Source of the DNA: Flavobacterium sp. AED
GTDB taxonomy: Bacteria > Bacteroidota > Bacteroidia > Flavobacteriales > Flavobacteriaceae
Direction of reading: 5' to 3'
DNA length: 64,000 nt
Assembly (NCBI RefSeq): GCF_000812945.1
Contig: NZ_JSYM01000003.1
Coordinates: 186,001-250,000 of the forward strand
A program made the position numbers and the translations under genes. Of the stretch, positions 43,850 to 52,082 are shown in pieces. Position 1 is the stretch's first letter. Every line of letters begins with the position of its first letter. Under the pieces are notes generated by a model, which was not told the origin of the DNA, ran no database searches, and worked only from the letters and a program-made list of their open reading frames with translations.

Positions 43850-46045
43850 CTAATTTGCCACTTCGCTGATAAACTTAATCCGCATCAGTCGCAATTCATC
43901 AATATCATAATCGCCTTCAAATTCTTTGAGTGCAGCTTCTATATTATCGGATTCGGATTCCATAAAATAATCATGAATTTCTTCTTGTTGATCATCGTCA
44001 AGCATATCGTCAATCCAATATTTTATGTTTAACTTGGTTCCGGAATAAACAATTTGCTCCATTTCTTTGATTAAATCATCCATCTTTAACCCTTTTGCGG
44101 AAGCAATGTCATCAAGAGATAATTTTCTGTCGATATTTTGAATGATGTAGAGTTTATTTACTGAATTGACTCCGGTGGATTTAACCACTAAATCTTCTGG
44201 ACGAATAATATCGTTATCTTCTACATATCTACTAATTAATTCGAGAAATGCCGCACCGTATTTCTTGGCTTTTCCTTCTCCAACACCATGAATATTAATC
44301 AATTCTTCTTGGGAAATCGGATATTTCAAAGCCATATCTTCGAGCGATGGATCTTGAAAAACCACAAAGGGAGGAACACCTAATTTCTTGGCAACTTTTT
44401 TACGTAAATCCCGTAACATGCCCATCAATAATTCATCGGCAGTTCCTGTAGATTTTGCCGCAGTAACAATAGCTTCATCTTCGGATTCATTATATTCATG
44501 ATCTTCAGACATCATAAAGGATTCGCGGTTTTTAATAAAATGCAATCCTTTCTCGGTAATTTTTACGATTCCGTAGGTTTCTATGTCTTTCGACAAAAGT
44601 CCGGCAACTAGAACTTGCCGCAATAAGGCCATCCAATATTTCTCGTCATGATCTGAACCACATCCAAAAAAAGACTGGGTATCCGTTCGATGTGCTTTGA
44701 TAACTGCATTGACACGGCCAATTAACGTAAAAACAACTTCTTTTGATTTGTACAAATGCTTCGTATCCCGCACTACTTCCAAGAGTTTCACCACTTGATC
44801 TATGGCCTCCACTTTTGTTTTTGGATTTCTGACATTATCATCCATATCAGCACCTTCTCCATTGACATCATCAAATTCCTCTCCGAAATAATGAAGCAGA
44901 AATTTCCTTCTGGACATCGAAGTTTCAGCATAAGCCACCACTTCTTGTAATAAGGCAAAACCTATTTCCTGTTCAGCAACGGGTTTCCCCGACATGAATT
45001 TTTCTAATTTCTCCACATCTTTATAGGAATAATAAGCAAGACAATGGCCTTCGCCACCGTCACGACCTGCGCGACCCGTTTCCTGATAGTAACTTTCCAA
45101 TGATTTAGGAATATCGTGGTGAATCACAAAACGAACATCCGGCTTGTCAATTCCCATTCCAAAAGCAATAGTTGCCACCACCACATCAACATCTTCCATA
45201 AGAAACATATCCTGATGTTTAGCTCGGGTTTTAGCATCCAATCCAGCATGATAAGGAACGGCACTTATTCCGTTTACTTGTAAAACTTCGGCAATAGCCT
45301 CCACTTTTTTACGGCTTAAACAATAAATAATTCCTGATTTTCCTTTGTGCTGTTTGATAAACCGGATAATATCCGATTCAATATTTTTAGTTTTGGTGCG
45401 TACTTCGTAATATAAATTAGGTCTGTTGAACGATGCTTTGAAAGTGGTAGCATCAGTCATATCTAAATTTTTCAGAATATCTTCCTGCACTTTTGGTGTA
45501 GCTGTAGCGGTCAAGCCAATGATAGGCATATCGCCTAATTGCTTGATGATGTGTTTTAAGTTTCTGTATTCAGGTCTAAAATCGTGCCCCCACTCTGAAA
45601 TGCAATGCGCTTCATCAATAGCCACAAATGAAATGGGTACTGTTTGAAGAAACGCTACATACTCTTCTTTTGTCAAGGATTCCGGGGCAACATATAACAA
45701 TTTGGTTAAACCGGAAGTAATATCCTTTTTAACTTGAGCAATTTCCGTTTTGGTAAGGGAAGAGTTTAAAACGTGGGCAACCCCATTTTCAGAAGATAAA
45801 CTTCGAATGGCATCAACTTGATTTTTCATCAAAGCAATTAAAGGCGAAACTACGATTGCAGTTCCCTCTTGAATTAAAGCAGGCAATTGGTAACAGAGTG
45901 ACTTCCCTCCTCCAGTAGGCATAATCACAAATGTGTTTTGCTTATTAAGGAGGCTTTTAATGACTTGTTCTTGTAATCCTTTAAATTGGCTGAAGCCAAA
46001 ATATTTTTTTAATTCTTTGTGGATATCAATTTCGTTTGAATTCAT
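43850..46045 (-). CDS. recQ: ATP-dependent DNA helicase RecQ
   Basis: 3'-5' DNA helicase of the RecQ family, 731 residues, acting in recombination repair and fork restart. The helicase core has Walker A MPTGGGKSLCYQLP (about 43-56), DEAH box IDEAHCISEWGHDFRPEY (about 142-159), and the motif VI segment YYQETGRAGRDGGEG (about 325-339). The RQC zinc/winged-helix part follows. It lacks the usual four-Cys zinc cluster, as the region reads RRKFLLHYFGEEFDDVNGEGADMDDN. The HRDC domain is at about 530-605 (LLMGMLRDLRKKVAKKLGVPPFVVFQD), and there is an acidic C-terminal extension. Its promoter region is shared with the divergent kdsD. Confidence 0.95.
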   Translation of the reverse strand: MNSNEIDIHKELKKYFGFSQFKGLQEQVIKSLLNKQNTFVIMPTGGGKSLCYQLPALIQEGTAIVVSPLIALMKNQVDAIRSLSSENGVAHVLNSSLTKTEIAQVKKDITSGLTKLLYVAPESLTKEEYVAFLQTVPISFVAIDEAHCISEWGHDFRPEYRNLKHIIKQLGDMPIIGLTATATPKVQEDILKNLDMTDATTFKASFNRPNLYYEVRTKTKNIESDIIRFIKQHKGKSGIIYCLSRKKVEAIAEVLQVNGISAVPYHAGLDAKTRAKHQDMFLMEDVDVVVATIAFGMGIDKPDVRFVIHHDIPKSLESYYQETGRAGRDGGEGHCLAYYSYKDVEKLEKFMSGKPVAEQEIGFALLQEVVAYAETSMSRRKFLLHYFGEEFDDVNGEGADMDDNVRNPKTKVEAIDQVVKLLEVVRDTKHLYKSKEVVFTLIGRVNAVIKAHRTDTQSFFGCGSDHDEKYWMALLRQVLVAGLLSKDIETYGIVKITEKGLHFIKNRESFMMSEDHEYNESEDEAIVTAAKSTGTADELLMGMLRDLRKKVAKKLGVPPFVVFQDPSLEDMALKYPISQEELINIHGVGEGKAKKYGAAFLELISRYVEDNDIIRPEDLVVKSTGVNSVNKLYIIQNIDRKLSLDDIASAKGLKMDDLIKEMEQIVYSGTKLNIKYWIDDMLDDDQQEEIHDYFMESESDNIEAALKEFEGDYDIDELRLMRIKFISEVAN

Positions 46046-46046
46046 T

Positions 46047-46076
46047 CTTGATTATGTGGTATTTTGTATAAATTTG
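46047..46076 (+). promoter_or_regulatory. Promoter of the kdsD-tatC operon
   Basis: CTTG at 46047-46050 and TAAATTTG at 46069-46076 fit the Bacteroidota -33 TTG and -7 TAnnTTTG elements with 18 bases between. The -7 element lies 55 bases before the chosen kdsD start. Confidence 0.65.
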
Positions 46077-46130
46077 CATCACATAAAGATACTAAATTCT
46101 TTTAAACATACAAATTTTAACCATTCTGTT

Positions 46131-47096
46131 TTGATAACAAAAGAAAATATATTGGCTAGCGCCAAAAAAACTATTTTATCTGAAAGTGAAGCAATTGCTA
46201 AACTAACTGAATATCTTGATAAAAACTTCATTGAAGCTACTCAAAGTATCTACAACTCCAAAGGGAGATTAGTGGTCACAGGTATAGGGAAAAGCGCCAT
46301 TATTGCTCAAAAAATGGTAGCTACTTTTAATTCTACCGGAACACCTTCCCTATTCCTTCATGCCTCAGAAGCAATTCACGGCGATTTAGGAATGATCCAA
46401 AACGAAGATATAATTATCTGCATTTCAAAAAGTGGCAACAGCCCGGAAATAAAAGTTTTAGTCCCGCTTTTAAAACGTTTTGGCAATACCTTGATTGCAA
46501 TCACAGGAAATATGACCTCTTTTCTTGCTAAGGGCTCTGATTTTGTTTTGAACACTACAGTAGATGCAGAGGCTTGTCCTAACAATTTGGCTCCTACCAA
46601 TAGTACAACAGCACAATTAGTCATGGGCGATGCTATTGCGGTTTGCCTTATGGAAATGCGCGATTTTAAACCAGAAGATTTTGCCGTGTACCATCCCGGT
46701 GGTGCTTTAGGTAAAAAACTATTGTTGCGTGTGAAAGACATGCTCGAACATACTTTGAAACCAATGGTTACTCCTGATGCCTCTATAAAGAAAGTAATTT
46801 TCGAAATTTCAGAGAAACGACTTGGTGTAACAGCCGTTGTAGATGAAGACAGAGTAATTGGAATTATTACCGACGGCGACATTCGAAGAATGCTAAATGA
46901 CCGTGATTCATTTGCTGACTTGACCGCCAAAGACATCATGACTAAAAACCCAAAATTAATAGCATCTACAGCTATGGTTGTTGACGCATTGAATATTCTG
47001 GAAGACTTTTCCATTACACAATTAGTGGTGGTAGACAATGGCGAGTACAAAGGCGTATTACATTTACACGATATTTTAAAAGAAGGAATAGTATAA
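46131..47096 (+). CDS. kdsD: Arabinose-5-phosphate isomerase (KpsF/GutQ family)
   Basis: Converts ribulose-5-phosphate to arabinose-5-phosphate, the first step of Kdo synthesis for lipopolysaccharide. A TTG at 46131 (MITKENILASAKKTIL) is taken as the start. It gives 321 residues, the family norm, and no ATG lies between the promoter and the conserved region. The frame is open further upstream but there it is antisense to recQ. The SIS domain covers about 35-165 (VTGIGKSAIIAQKMVATFNSTGTPSLFLHASEAIHGDLG), and two CBS domains follow (about 205-321). The stop overlaps the tatC ATG by one base. Confidence 0.92.
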   Translation: MITKENILASAKKTILSESEAIAKLTEYLDKNFIEATQSIYNSKGRLVVTGIGKSAIIAQKMVATFNSTGTPSLFLHASEAIHGDLGMIQNEDIIICISKSGNSPEIKVLVPLLKRFGNTLIAITGNMTSFLAKGSDFVLNTTVDAEACPNNLAPTNSTTAQLVMGDAIAVCLMEMRDFKPEDFAVYHPGGALGKKLLLRVKDMLEHTLKPMVTPDASIKKVIFEISEKRLGVTAVVDEDRVIGIITDGDIRRMLNDRDSFADLTAKDIMTKNPKLIASTAMVVDALNILEDFSITQLVVVDNGEYKGVLHLHDILKEGIV

Positions 47097-47911
47097 TGGC
47101 GAAGAAAAACTTAAACGAAATGTCGTTTTTAGATCATCTTGAAGAATTAAGATGGTTATTGGTTCGAAGTACAATGGCAGTAATAATAATGGCTTTTCTT
47201 ACGTATTTCATAAGTGATTACCTATTTGACATCATCATATTTGGACCTACAAGACCAACCTTTATAACCTATACTTTTTTTTGTGATTTATCGCATGCCT
47301 TAGGTTTTGCCGATAGTATTTGCATCACAGAAATGCCTTTTATAATACAAAATACAGAAATGGAAGGCCAGGTAAACATGTTTGTATGGATGTGTCTTTT
47401 GGCCGGTTTCATCTTAAGTTTTCCTTATATTCTATTTGAAATATGGAAATTTATAAGTCCTGCTTTGTATGAAAAAGAAAGAAAAAATGCTAAAATATTT
47501 ATATTCATTTCCTCACTACTTTTCTTTTTAGGCGTTTTATTTGGCTACTATGTAGTGATTCCAATGTCAGTCAATTTCTTGGCTACATTTACGGTAAGTG
47601 ACATTGTAAAGAACCAATTTACTTTGGATTCCTATTTAGGTATGGTAAAAACATCAGTATTAGCAAGTGGAATATTTTTTGAAATGCCAATAATCATCTA
47701 TTTCTTAACAAAACTAGGTCTGGTAACACCCACTTTTTTAAGAAAATACTGGAAATATGCCGTAATCATAATACTTATTGTTGCTGCGATTGTTACCCCG
47801 CCTGATGTGGTTAGTCAAACCATTGTTGCTATCCCTATGTTATTAATCTATGAATTAAGCATCTTAATTTCAAAACTAGTAGTAAGAAATCAAAAAAAAG
47901 CTAATGGCTGA
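47096..47911 (+). CDS. tatC: Sec-independent protein translocase subunit TatC
   Basis: Core receptor of the twin-arginine translocase in the inner membrane, 271 residues. It recognises Tat signal peptides on folded proteins. The conserved cytoplasmic N-terminus MSFLDHLEELRWLLVRS (residues 8-24) is typical. Six membrane segments follow, with FILSFPYILFEIWKFISPALYEKERK as the best-conserved loop. Compared with E. coli TatC, an extra periplasmic stretch of about 40 residues lies after the first membrane segment, as in other Bacteroidota. It overlaps both neighbours (kdsD by one base, the next gene by eight). No tatA is in the window. Confidence 0.95.
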   Translation: MAKKNLNEMSFLDHLEELRWLLVRSTMAVIIMAFLTYFISDYLFDIIIFGPTRPTFITYTFFCDLSHALGFADSICITEMPFIIQNTEMEGQVNMFVWMCLLAGFILSFPYILFEIWKFISPALYEKERKNAKIFIFISSLLFFLGVLFGYYVVIPMSVNFLATFTVSDIVKNQFTLDSYLGMVKTSVLASGIFFEMPIIIYFLTKLGLVTPTFLRKYWKYAVIIILIVAAIVTPPDVVSQTIVAIPMLLIYELSILISKLVVRNQKKANG

Positions 47912-48257
47912 TATAATACAAGAATTCAACGAATACCGTTCTAAAATGAACGAGAAATTATTGGCAGACAACAACAAAATTGTAAAGCGTATTTTCAATT
48001 TGGATACCAATGCGTATGCCGCAGGAGCCTTAGATGTTAAAACAAAAGAGTTGCTGGGATTAGTGGCTTCGGCAGTTTTACGTTGTGATGATTGCGTAAA
48101 ATACCATTTGGAAACCAGCTACAAAGAAGGGGTGACCAAAGAAGAAATGATGGAAGCAATGGGAATTGCCACGCTTGTTGGCGGAACTATTGTTGTACCT
48201 CATTTGCGCAGAGCATACGAATTCTGGGAAGCATTGGAAGAAACCGCTGTGAAATAA
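47904..48257 (+). CDS. Carboxymuconolactone decarboxylase / AhpD-like protein
   Basis: Small all-helical protein of 117 residues in the AhpD-like superfamily. The redox motif is LRCDDCVKYHLETSYKEG (about 62-79): a CxxC pair followed by the conserved His, the pattern of AhpD-type peroxidase-linked reductases. GIATLVGGTIVVPHLRRA is the C-terminal family block. The physiological partner is unknown; it is encoded in one operon with tatC and perhaps lptB. The start at 47904 overlaps the tatC stop. Confidence 0.85.
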   Translation: MADIIQEFNEYRSKMNEKLLADNNKIVKRIFNLDTNAYAAGALDVKTKELLGLVASAVLRCDDCVKYHLETSYKEGVTKEEMMEAMGIATLVGGTIVVPHLRRAYEFWEALEETAVK

Positions 48258-48271
48258 TTGTTAAGAAGCAA

Positions 48272-48331
48272 AATCGTTTAATTGTTTATTCGTTTATTTG
48301 AACGATTAAACAGTTAAACAATCAAACGATT
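48272..48331. repeat. Inverted repeat before lptB
   Basis: The 17-base arm at 48272-48288 (AATCGTTTAATTGTTTA) pairs with 48315-48331 at 16 positions. It could attenuate or end the kdsD-tatC transcript, or be a low-complexity relic of TTTA-rich repeats. Confidence 0.5.
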
Positions 48332-48344
48332 AAACTAAAAAAAA

Positions 48345-49085
48345 ATGAAATTAAGAGCCGAAAATCTTATAAAAACCTATAAAGGTCGTAGTGTTGTAAA
48401 AGGCATTTCGGTAGAAGTGAATCAAGGCGAAATCGTAGGGCTTTTGGGACCTAACGGTGCTGGAAAAACAACTTCGTTTTATATGATTGTAGGATTGGTT
48501 AAACCAAATTCAGGCAATATATTTCTGGATGATTTGAATATCACCGATTATCCTATGTACAAAAGAGCACAGCAGGGAATTGGTTATTTAGCGCAAGAAG
48601 CTTCCGTTTTTAGAAAATTAAGTATCGAAGACAATATACTGAGCGTCCTTCAATTGACAAAATTATCCAAAGCCGAACAAGAAGCCAAAATGGAAAGTTT
48701 AATCGAAGAATTCAGCCTAGAACACATTCGAACCAATCGCGGTGATTTACTTTCTGGTGGAGAACGCCGTCGTACTGAAATTGCACGTTGTCTTGCTACC
48801 GACCCAAAATTCATATTACTAGATGAACCTTTCGCTGGTGTCGATCCGGTTGCCGTTGAAGATATTCAACGAATTGTCGCGCAATTAAAAAATAAAAATA
48901 TCGGCATTCTTATTACCGACCACAATGTTCAGGAAACTCTGGCAATCACGGACAAAACCTATCTTATGTTTGAAGGAGGAATCCTAAAAGCGGGTATTCC
49001 GGAAGAATTAGTGGAAGATGAAATGGTACGAAGAGTGTATTTAGGTCAAAATTTCGAGTTGAGAAAGAAGAAATTGGAGTTTTAA
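48345..49085 (+). CDS. lptB: LPS export ABC transporter ATP-binding protein LptB
   Basis: ATPase of the LptB2FG complex that extracts lipopolysaccharide from the inner membrane and pushes it across the periplasm; 246 residues. Walker A is GPNGAGKTTSFYMI (about 35-48), the Q-loop region is GYLAQEASVFRKL, the signature is LLSGGERRRTEIARCL (about 136-151), Walker B is FILLDEPFAGVDPVA (about 156-170), and the switch His is in ITDHNVQE. The FAGVDPVAVEDIQ run is diagnostic of LptB rather than other ABC ATPases. It keeps company with kdsD, another lipopolysaccharide gene, upstream. Confidence 0.95.
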   Translation: MKLRAENLIKTYKGRSVVKGISVEVNQGEIVGLLGPNGAGKTTSFYMIVGLVKPNSGNIFLDDLNITDYPMYKRAQQGIGYLAQEASVFRKLSIEDNILSVLQLTKLSKAEQEAKMESLIEEFSLEHIRTNRGDLLSGGERRRTEIARCLATDPKFILLDEPFAGVDPVAVEDIQRIVAQLKNKNIGILITDHNVQETLAITDKTYLMFEGGILKAGIPEELVEDEMVRRVYLGQNFELRKKKLEF

Positions 49086-49169
49086 AAAGTGGTCCGTTTT
49101 TGAGTGATCAGAGGCTTGGTTATAAAATTACTATTTCATCATTTTTTATTTAGCCTGAAATTCACAAAA

Positions 49170-49406
49170 ATGAAAAATCAAGACAACCCAAGTCAAGAGA
49201 CATTAGAGAAATGGAGTAAAGATCCCGACAACTGGATTTGGGGAATATTTTATTACAACAAAGAAGACAAACGCATTTTACCTCCTAAAAAAAATGCTTC
49301 GATAGGAAACACCATAAACTTTGCAAATCGCAAATCAATACTTTTTATGATTGGAGCGCTGTTATTTTTTGCTTTTGTAATCTTTTCTATCTTGAAAAAT
49401 AAATAA
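49170..49406 (+). CDS. DUF5808-like small membrane protein
   Basis: Protein of 78 residues from the ATG at 49170 (MKNQDNPSQETLEKW). An earlier in-frame start at 49104 would add residues without family character. WSKDPDNWIWGIFYYNKEDKRILPPKK matches the pattern of DUF5808, a short domain with conserved Trp, Gly and Tyr residues, and one membrane segment follows (SILFMIGALLFFAFVIFSIL). Function unknown. Its last 14 bases form the left edge of the 128-bp repeat that borders the toxin-antitoxin insertion, so the gene itself is intact. Confidence 0.75.
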   Translation: MKNQDNPSQETLEKWSKDPDNWIWGIFYYNKEDKRILPPKKNASIGNTINFANRKSILFMIGALLFFAFVIFSILKNK

Positions 49407-49520
49407 TTACTCCACAGTAATATACCGCAACTGTTCTAGATCACCATTGTAAATATTGACATCAACATTTCCTTTTATTCCTGGTACGGAGGCTTTCTCC
49501 GTAAACTGCCAGAACAACCA
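49393..49520. repeat. 128-bp direct repeat, left copy
   Basis: Identical to 50281-50408 at 127 of 128 positions (one T/C difference in CCTTTTATtCCTGG). It contains the last 14 bases of the DUF5808 gene and the last 114 bases of the GH25 gene. It marks the left border of the MntA/HepT segment. Confidence 0.95.
49407..49520 (-). pseudogene. Duplicated 3' fragment of the GH25 gene
   Basis: The minus strand of the left repeat copy encodes the last 37 codons and stop of the GH25 lysozyme gene (50295-51158), up to the TTA stop complement at 49407. There is no start or catalytic part, so it is a dead fragment left by the duplication. Confidence 0.9.
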
Positions 49521-49555
49521 TTTTCAGAAACTAACAACATATAAAAAAAAATCTA

Positions 49556-49563
49556 TATCTTTG
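49556..49563 (+). promoter_or_regulatory. Putative -7 promoter element of the mntA-hepT pair
   Basis: TATCTTTG fits TAnnTTTG and ends six bases before the mntA ATG, so the leader would be very short. No clear -33 element is seen. Confidence 0.45.
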
Positions 49564-49568
49564 TTTTT

Positions 49569-49868
49569 ATGTATTTAATAACCCAAAATAAAGAAATAAT
49601 CAAAAAATTATGTGAAACACATAATGTTGAAAAATTATATCTTTTTGGTTCAGCTACTACAACAAAATTTAATGAAGAAAGTGATATAGATTTTTTAGTG
49701 AAATTTAAATCTTTTGATCTTAAACTATACTTTATAAATTATATTGATCTTAAAAATAAACTCAAAAATTTACTGCACAGAGAAATTGATTTAGTGGAAC
49801 AGCAAACTTTAAAAAACCCCTATTTAATTAGTTCCATTGAAGAAAATAAAGAATTAATTTATGGATAA
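49569..49868 (+). CDS. mntA: MntA-type minimal nucleotidyltransferase (antitoxin)
   Basis: Minimal nucleotidyltransferase of 99 residues, the antitoxin half of a HepT/MntA pair. In studied systems it inactivates the HEPN RNase HepT by adding AMP to a tyrosine near its active site. The signature GSx10DxD is intact: LFGSATTTKFNEESDIDFLVKF (about 27-48), with both Asp residues that bind metal. A third acidic residue is expected in EIDLVEQQ. Its last eight bases overlap the ATG that begins the intended hepT frame at 49861. The AT content is higher than in the flanking genes, as expected of accessory DNA. Confidence 0.88.
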   Translation: MYLITQNKEIIKKLCETHNVEKLYLFGSATTTKFNEESDIDFLVKFKSFDLKLYFINYIDLKNKLKNLLHREIDLVEQQTLKNPYLISSIEENKELIYG

Positions 49869-50206
49869 AAAAATCCTAAAATGGCTTTACGATGTTAAAG
49901 TATCAATTTGAGATAAACAGTTATTTCATTGATGAAAGAATGGATTTTTTTGAATACAGAAAAAACTTAATGCGAAAAAGAGCTGTAGAAAGAAATCTTG
50001 AAATAATTGGAGAAGCCATAAATCGAATATTAAAAACTGATAATTCTTATACCTCAAAAATTACTGATGCTGCTGCAATAGTTGGATTAAGAAACCAAGT
50101 TATTCATGCTTATGATAACATATCAGACGAAACTATTTGGGCAATAATCACCAATCATTTACCAAAATTAAAAATCGAAATCGATAAATTATTGAAAGGC
50201 AACTAA
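49861..50206 (+). pseudogene. hepT: HepT-type HEPN RNase toxin, frameshifted near the N-terminus
   Basis: The ATG at 49861 opens MDKKILKWLYDVKVSI and meets a TGA at 49909. The remaining protein EINSYFIDERMDFFEYRKN continues in the +1 frame to 50206. Family members run straight through this point, so loss of two bases or gain of one in the ATTTG tract near 49907-49911 is likely. The HEPN active site is intact in the second frame: RNQVIHAYDNI holds RX4H and the HxY tyrosine that MntA modifies. An ATG at 49892 could give a 104-residue protein without helix 1. The broken start may be decay, a safe inactive toxin, or a recoding site. Confidence 0.8.
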
Positions 50207-50280
50207 AAGCCTTAAACTACTAACATTTCTTAATCTGAAGCCTAATTACTGCAAACAGTACCAGACCTGAATACTCCGAC

Positions 50281-50408
50281 TGAAAAATAAATAATTACTC
50301 CACAGTAATATACCGCAACTGTTCTAGATCACCATTGTAAATATTGACATCAACATTTCCTTTTATCCCTGGTACGGAGGCTTTCTCCGTAAACTGCCAG
50401 AACAACCA
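50281..50408. repeat. 128-bp direct repeat, right copy
   Basis: Right copy of the repeat at 49393-49520, offset by 888 bases. It includes the true 3' end of the GH25 gene. The distance between copies defines the inserted segment 49521-50280, about 760 bases. Confidence 0.95.
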
Positions 50409-51158
50409 ATCGTCATCTATTTCTTCTCTGTAAAAATTATAATTGGCAATCCAAAAAAGATAATTACTAAATTCATCTTTCAAAAAATCATCGTAATATT
50501 TCTCCCCGGTATAGATAATCGGTTTTACTCCATAATGCAATTCAATCGCTTTCAGCCATCGTTTCAATCCAACTTTCAAACTATCGAGAGACTGATTTTT
50601 TGGTAGTTTTTCAATATCTAAAATAGGTGGCAAATCCCCTTTTTGTAGCCTCACTGTTTTTATAAAAAGTGCCGCTTGCTCAAGTGAATTTTCATTAGGA
50701 CGGTAATAATGATAAGCGCCCCGAATCATTTTATTGTCTTTGGCGCCAAGCCAATTCCGATTAAACTGACGATCTTTCCTGTCCTTTCCTACCGTGGCTC
50801 GAATAAATACAAAATGTAAGGGATATTTTTTTTCTAAAGTGTCTACATAAGACCAACTGATTTTTCCTTGATATTCAGAAACATCTAAACCGATGCTTTT
50901 CCCTTCTTGTTTTTCTAAAACCTGAAAATTTCGAACATCGGAAATACGCTTGCTCTCGGCTGCTTCGCTGAGCATTTTATTCGATTTAAAACTAAAATAA
51001 TAAGCTAAACCATTTCGATAATGATACCCAACTCCAAGAACCAGTAAGATAAAAAAAGCAATAATAGAAAAACGCACGAGCTTCCCAGAGAAAATTGAGA
51101 CTTTCTTTTTGGGTTTACGAGTTGTAGTCGTTTGTCTTCGGACCGGCTTTCTTTTCAT
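50295..51158 (-). CDS. GH25 family lysozyme-like protein, membrane anchored
   Basis: Family GH25 muramidase of 287 residues that would hydrolyse peptidoglycan. A basic N-terminus (KRKPVRRQTTTTRKPKKK) precedes one membrane segment (LVRFSIIAFFILLVLGVGYHY, about 28-48), so the catalytic domain faces the periplasm. GH25 landmarks are GLDVSEYQGKISW (about 91-103), FIRATVGKDRKD, RGAYHYYRPNENS and the catalytic Asp-Glu in PPILDIEKLP (about 178-187). It ends VDVNIYNGDLEQLRYITVE. The last 114 bases are duplicated at 49407-49520. Eight bases separate its start from the pssA stop, so both belong to one transcript. Confidence 0.93.
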   Translation of the reverse strand: MKRKPVRRQTTTTRKPKKKVSIFSGKLVRFSIIAFFILLVLGVGYHYRNGLAYYFSFKSNKMLSEAAESKRISDVRNFQVLEKQEGKSIGLDVSEYQGKISWSYVDTLEKKYPLHFVFIRATVGKDRKDRQFNRNWLGAKDNKMIRGAYHYYRPNENSLEQAALFIKTVRLQKGDLPPILDIEKLPKNQSLDSLKVGLKRWLKAIELHYGVKPIIYTGEKYYDDFLKDEFSNYLFWIANYNFYREEIDDDWLFWQFTEKASVPGIKGNVDVNIYNGDLEQLRYITVE

Positions 51159-51166
51159 TCAAAAAA

Positions 51167-51889
51167 TTACTTTTTTAGCCATTTATTAGTCACTACTGAC
51201 AGCAAAACATAAAAAATAATCAGCAACGGAATTCCTAAATACTGGAAGAAAACTAACAACATAAGTGACAGTAATAGAAAGATAATCTGAAGTGCATTAT
51301 CCTTGAAACTAAACTTTTTAATTTTTAATGAAAACAATGGAATTTCAGCATTCAGTATATAAGCACTTAATAAAGTTACCACTAATAAAACCCATTTCTC
51401 TGTCAAAATTTCAAAAACCATTAATGAATCCGCAGAATAATAATCTAAAACTAGACGAAGACTTAATATAAAAAGGGCATTTGCAGGAGTTGGTAATCCT
51501 ATAAAAGAATCGGTTTGACGAGTATCTATATTAAATTTTGCTAAACGAAAACAGGATCCCAAAGTAATGATAAAACCTAAATAAGGAAAGAATTGAAGAT
51601 AACCTTCACTCATAGCAGCAGAACTGCTACTCATCATTTTAAACATTACAAATCCAGGAACAACACCACTTGTAACCATATCTGCAAGGGAATCCAGTTG
51701 CAATCCCAAAGGCCCAGAGACTTTAAACAAGCGGGCAAAAAAACCATCAAAAAAATCTAAAAAAATCCCTAGACAAACAAAAAAGAATGCCATTTCAAAT
51801 TGATCTTTACTCACAAATACCAAAGCAATACAACCACAAAAAAGGTTGAGTAATGTAATGAGATTAGGGATATGCTTTTTAATATTCAT
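51167..51889 (-). CDS. pssA: CDP-diacylglycerol-serine O-phosphatidyltransferase
   Basis: Inner-membrane enzyme that makes phosphatidylserine, the precursor of phosphatidylethanolamine, from CDP-diacylglycerol and serine. It has 240 residues with several membrane segments. The CDP-alcohol phosphotransferase motif DGx2ARx8Gx3Dx3D is exact: DGFFARLFKVSGPLGLQLDSLAD (about 48-70). MNIKKHIPNLITLLNLFCGCIAL is the usual N-terminus. It precedes the GH25 gene in one transcript. No psd gene is adjacent. Confidence 0.94.
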   Translation of the reverse strand: MNIKKHIPNLITLLNLFCGCIALVFVSKDQFEMAFFFVCLGIFLDFFDGFFARLFKVSGPLGLQLDSLADMVTSGVVPGFVMFKMMSSSSAAMSEGYLQFFPYLGFIITLGSCFRLAKFNIDTRQTDSFIGLPTPANALFILSLRLVLDYYSADSLMVFEILTEKWVLLVVTLLSAYILNAEIPLFSLKIKKFSFKDNALQIIFLLLSLMLLVFFQYLGIPLLIIFYVLLSVVTNKWLKK

Positions 51890-52082
51890 AGTTCTAAAGT
51901 TTAGTGATGCAAAGTTGGCAAATTTAGCATAATAAGTGACGGAGAAGTACGTTTTTTAATAGAGATTTTTCAACAACGGTTTCATGTTTGTATATATTTA
52001 TACAAAGGAAGAAATAACCTCAGTAAAAAATTATATTTTTGATAAAAATTAAACAAACGTTCTGTTTGTAAAAATAATACTA

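Noticed and set aside
46376..47050. Long open frame of 224 codons on the minus strand
   Set aside because: It is wholly antisense to kdsD, whose SIS and CBS domains are clear, and has no recognisable domain of its own.
49393..50408. Could the direct repeats be ends of an insertion sequence?
   Set aside because: There is no transposase and no terminal inverted repeat, and the repeat is the duplicated end of a host gene.
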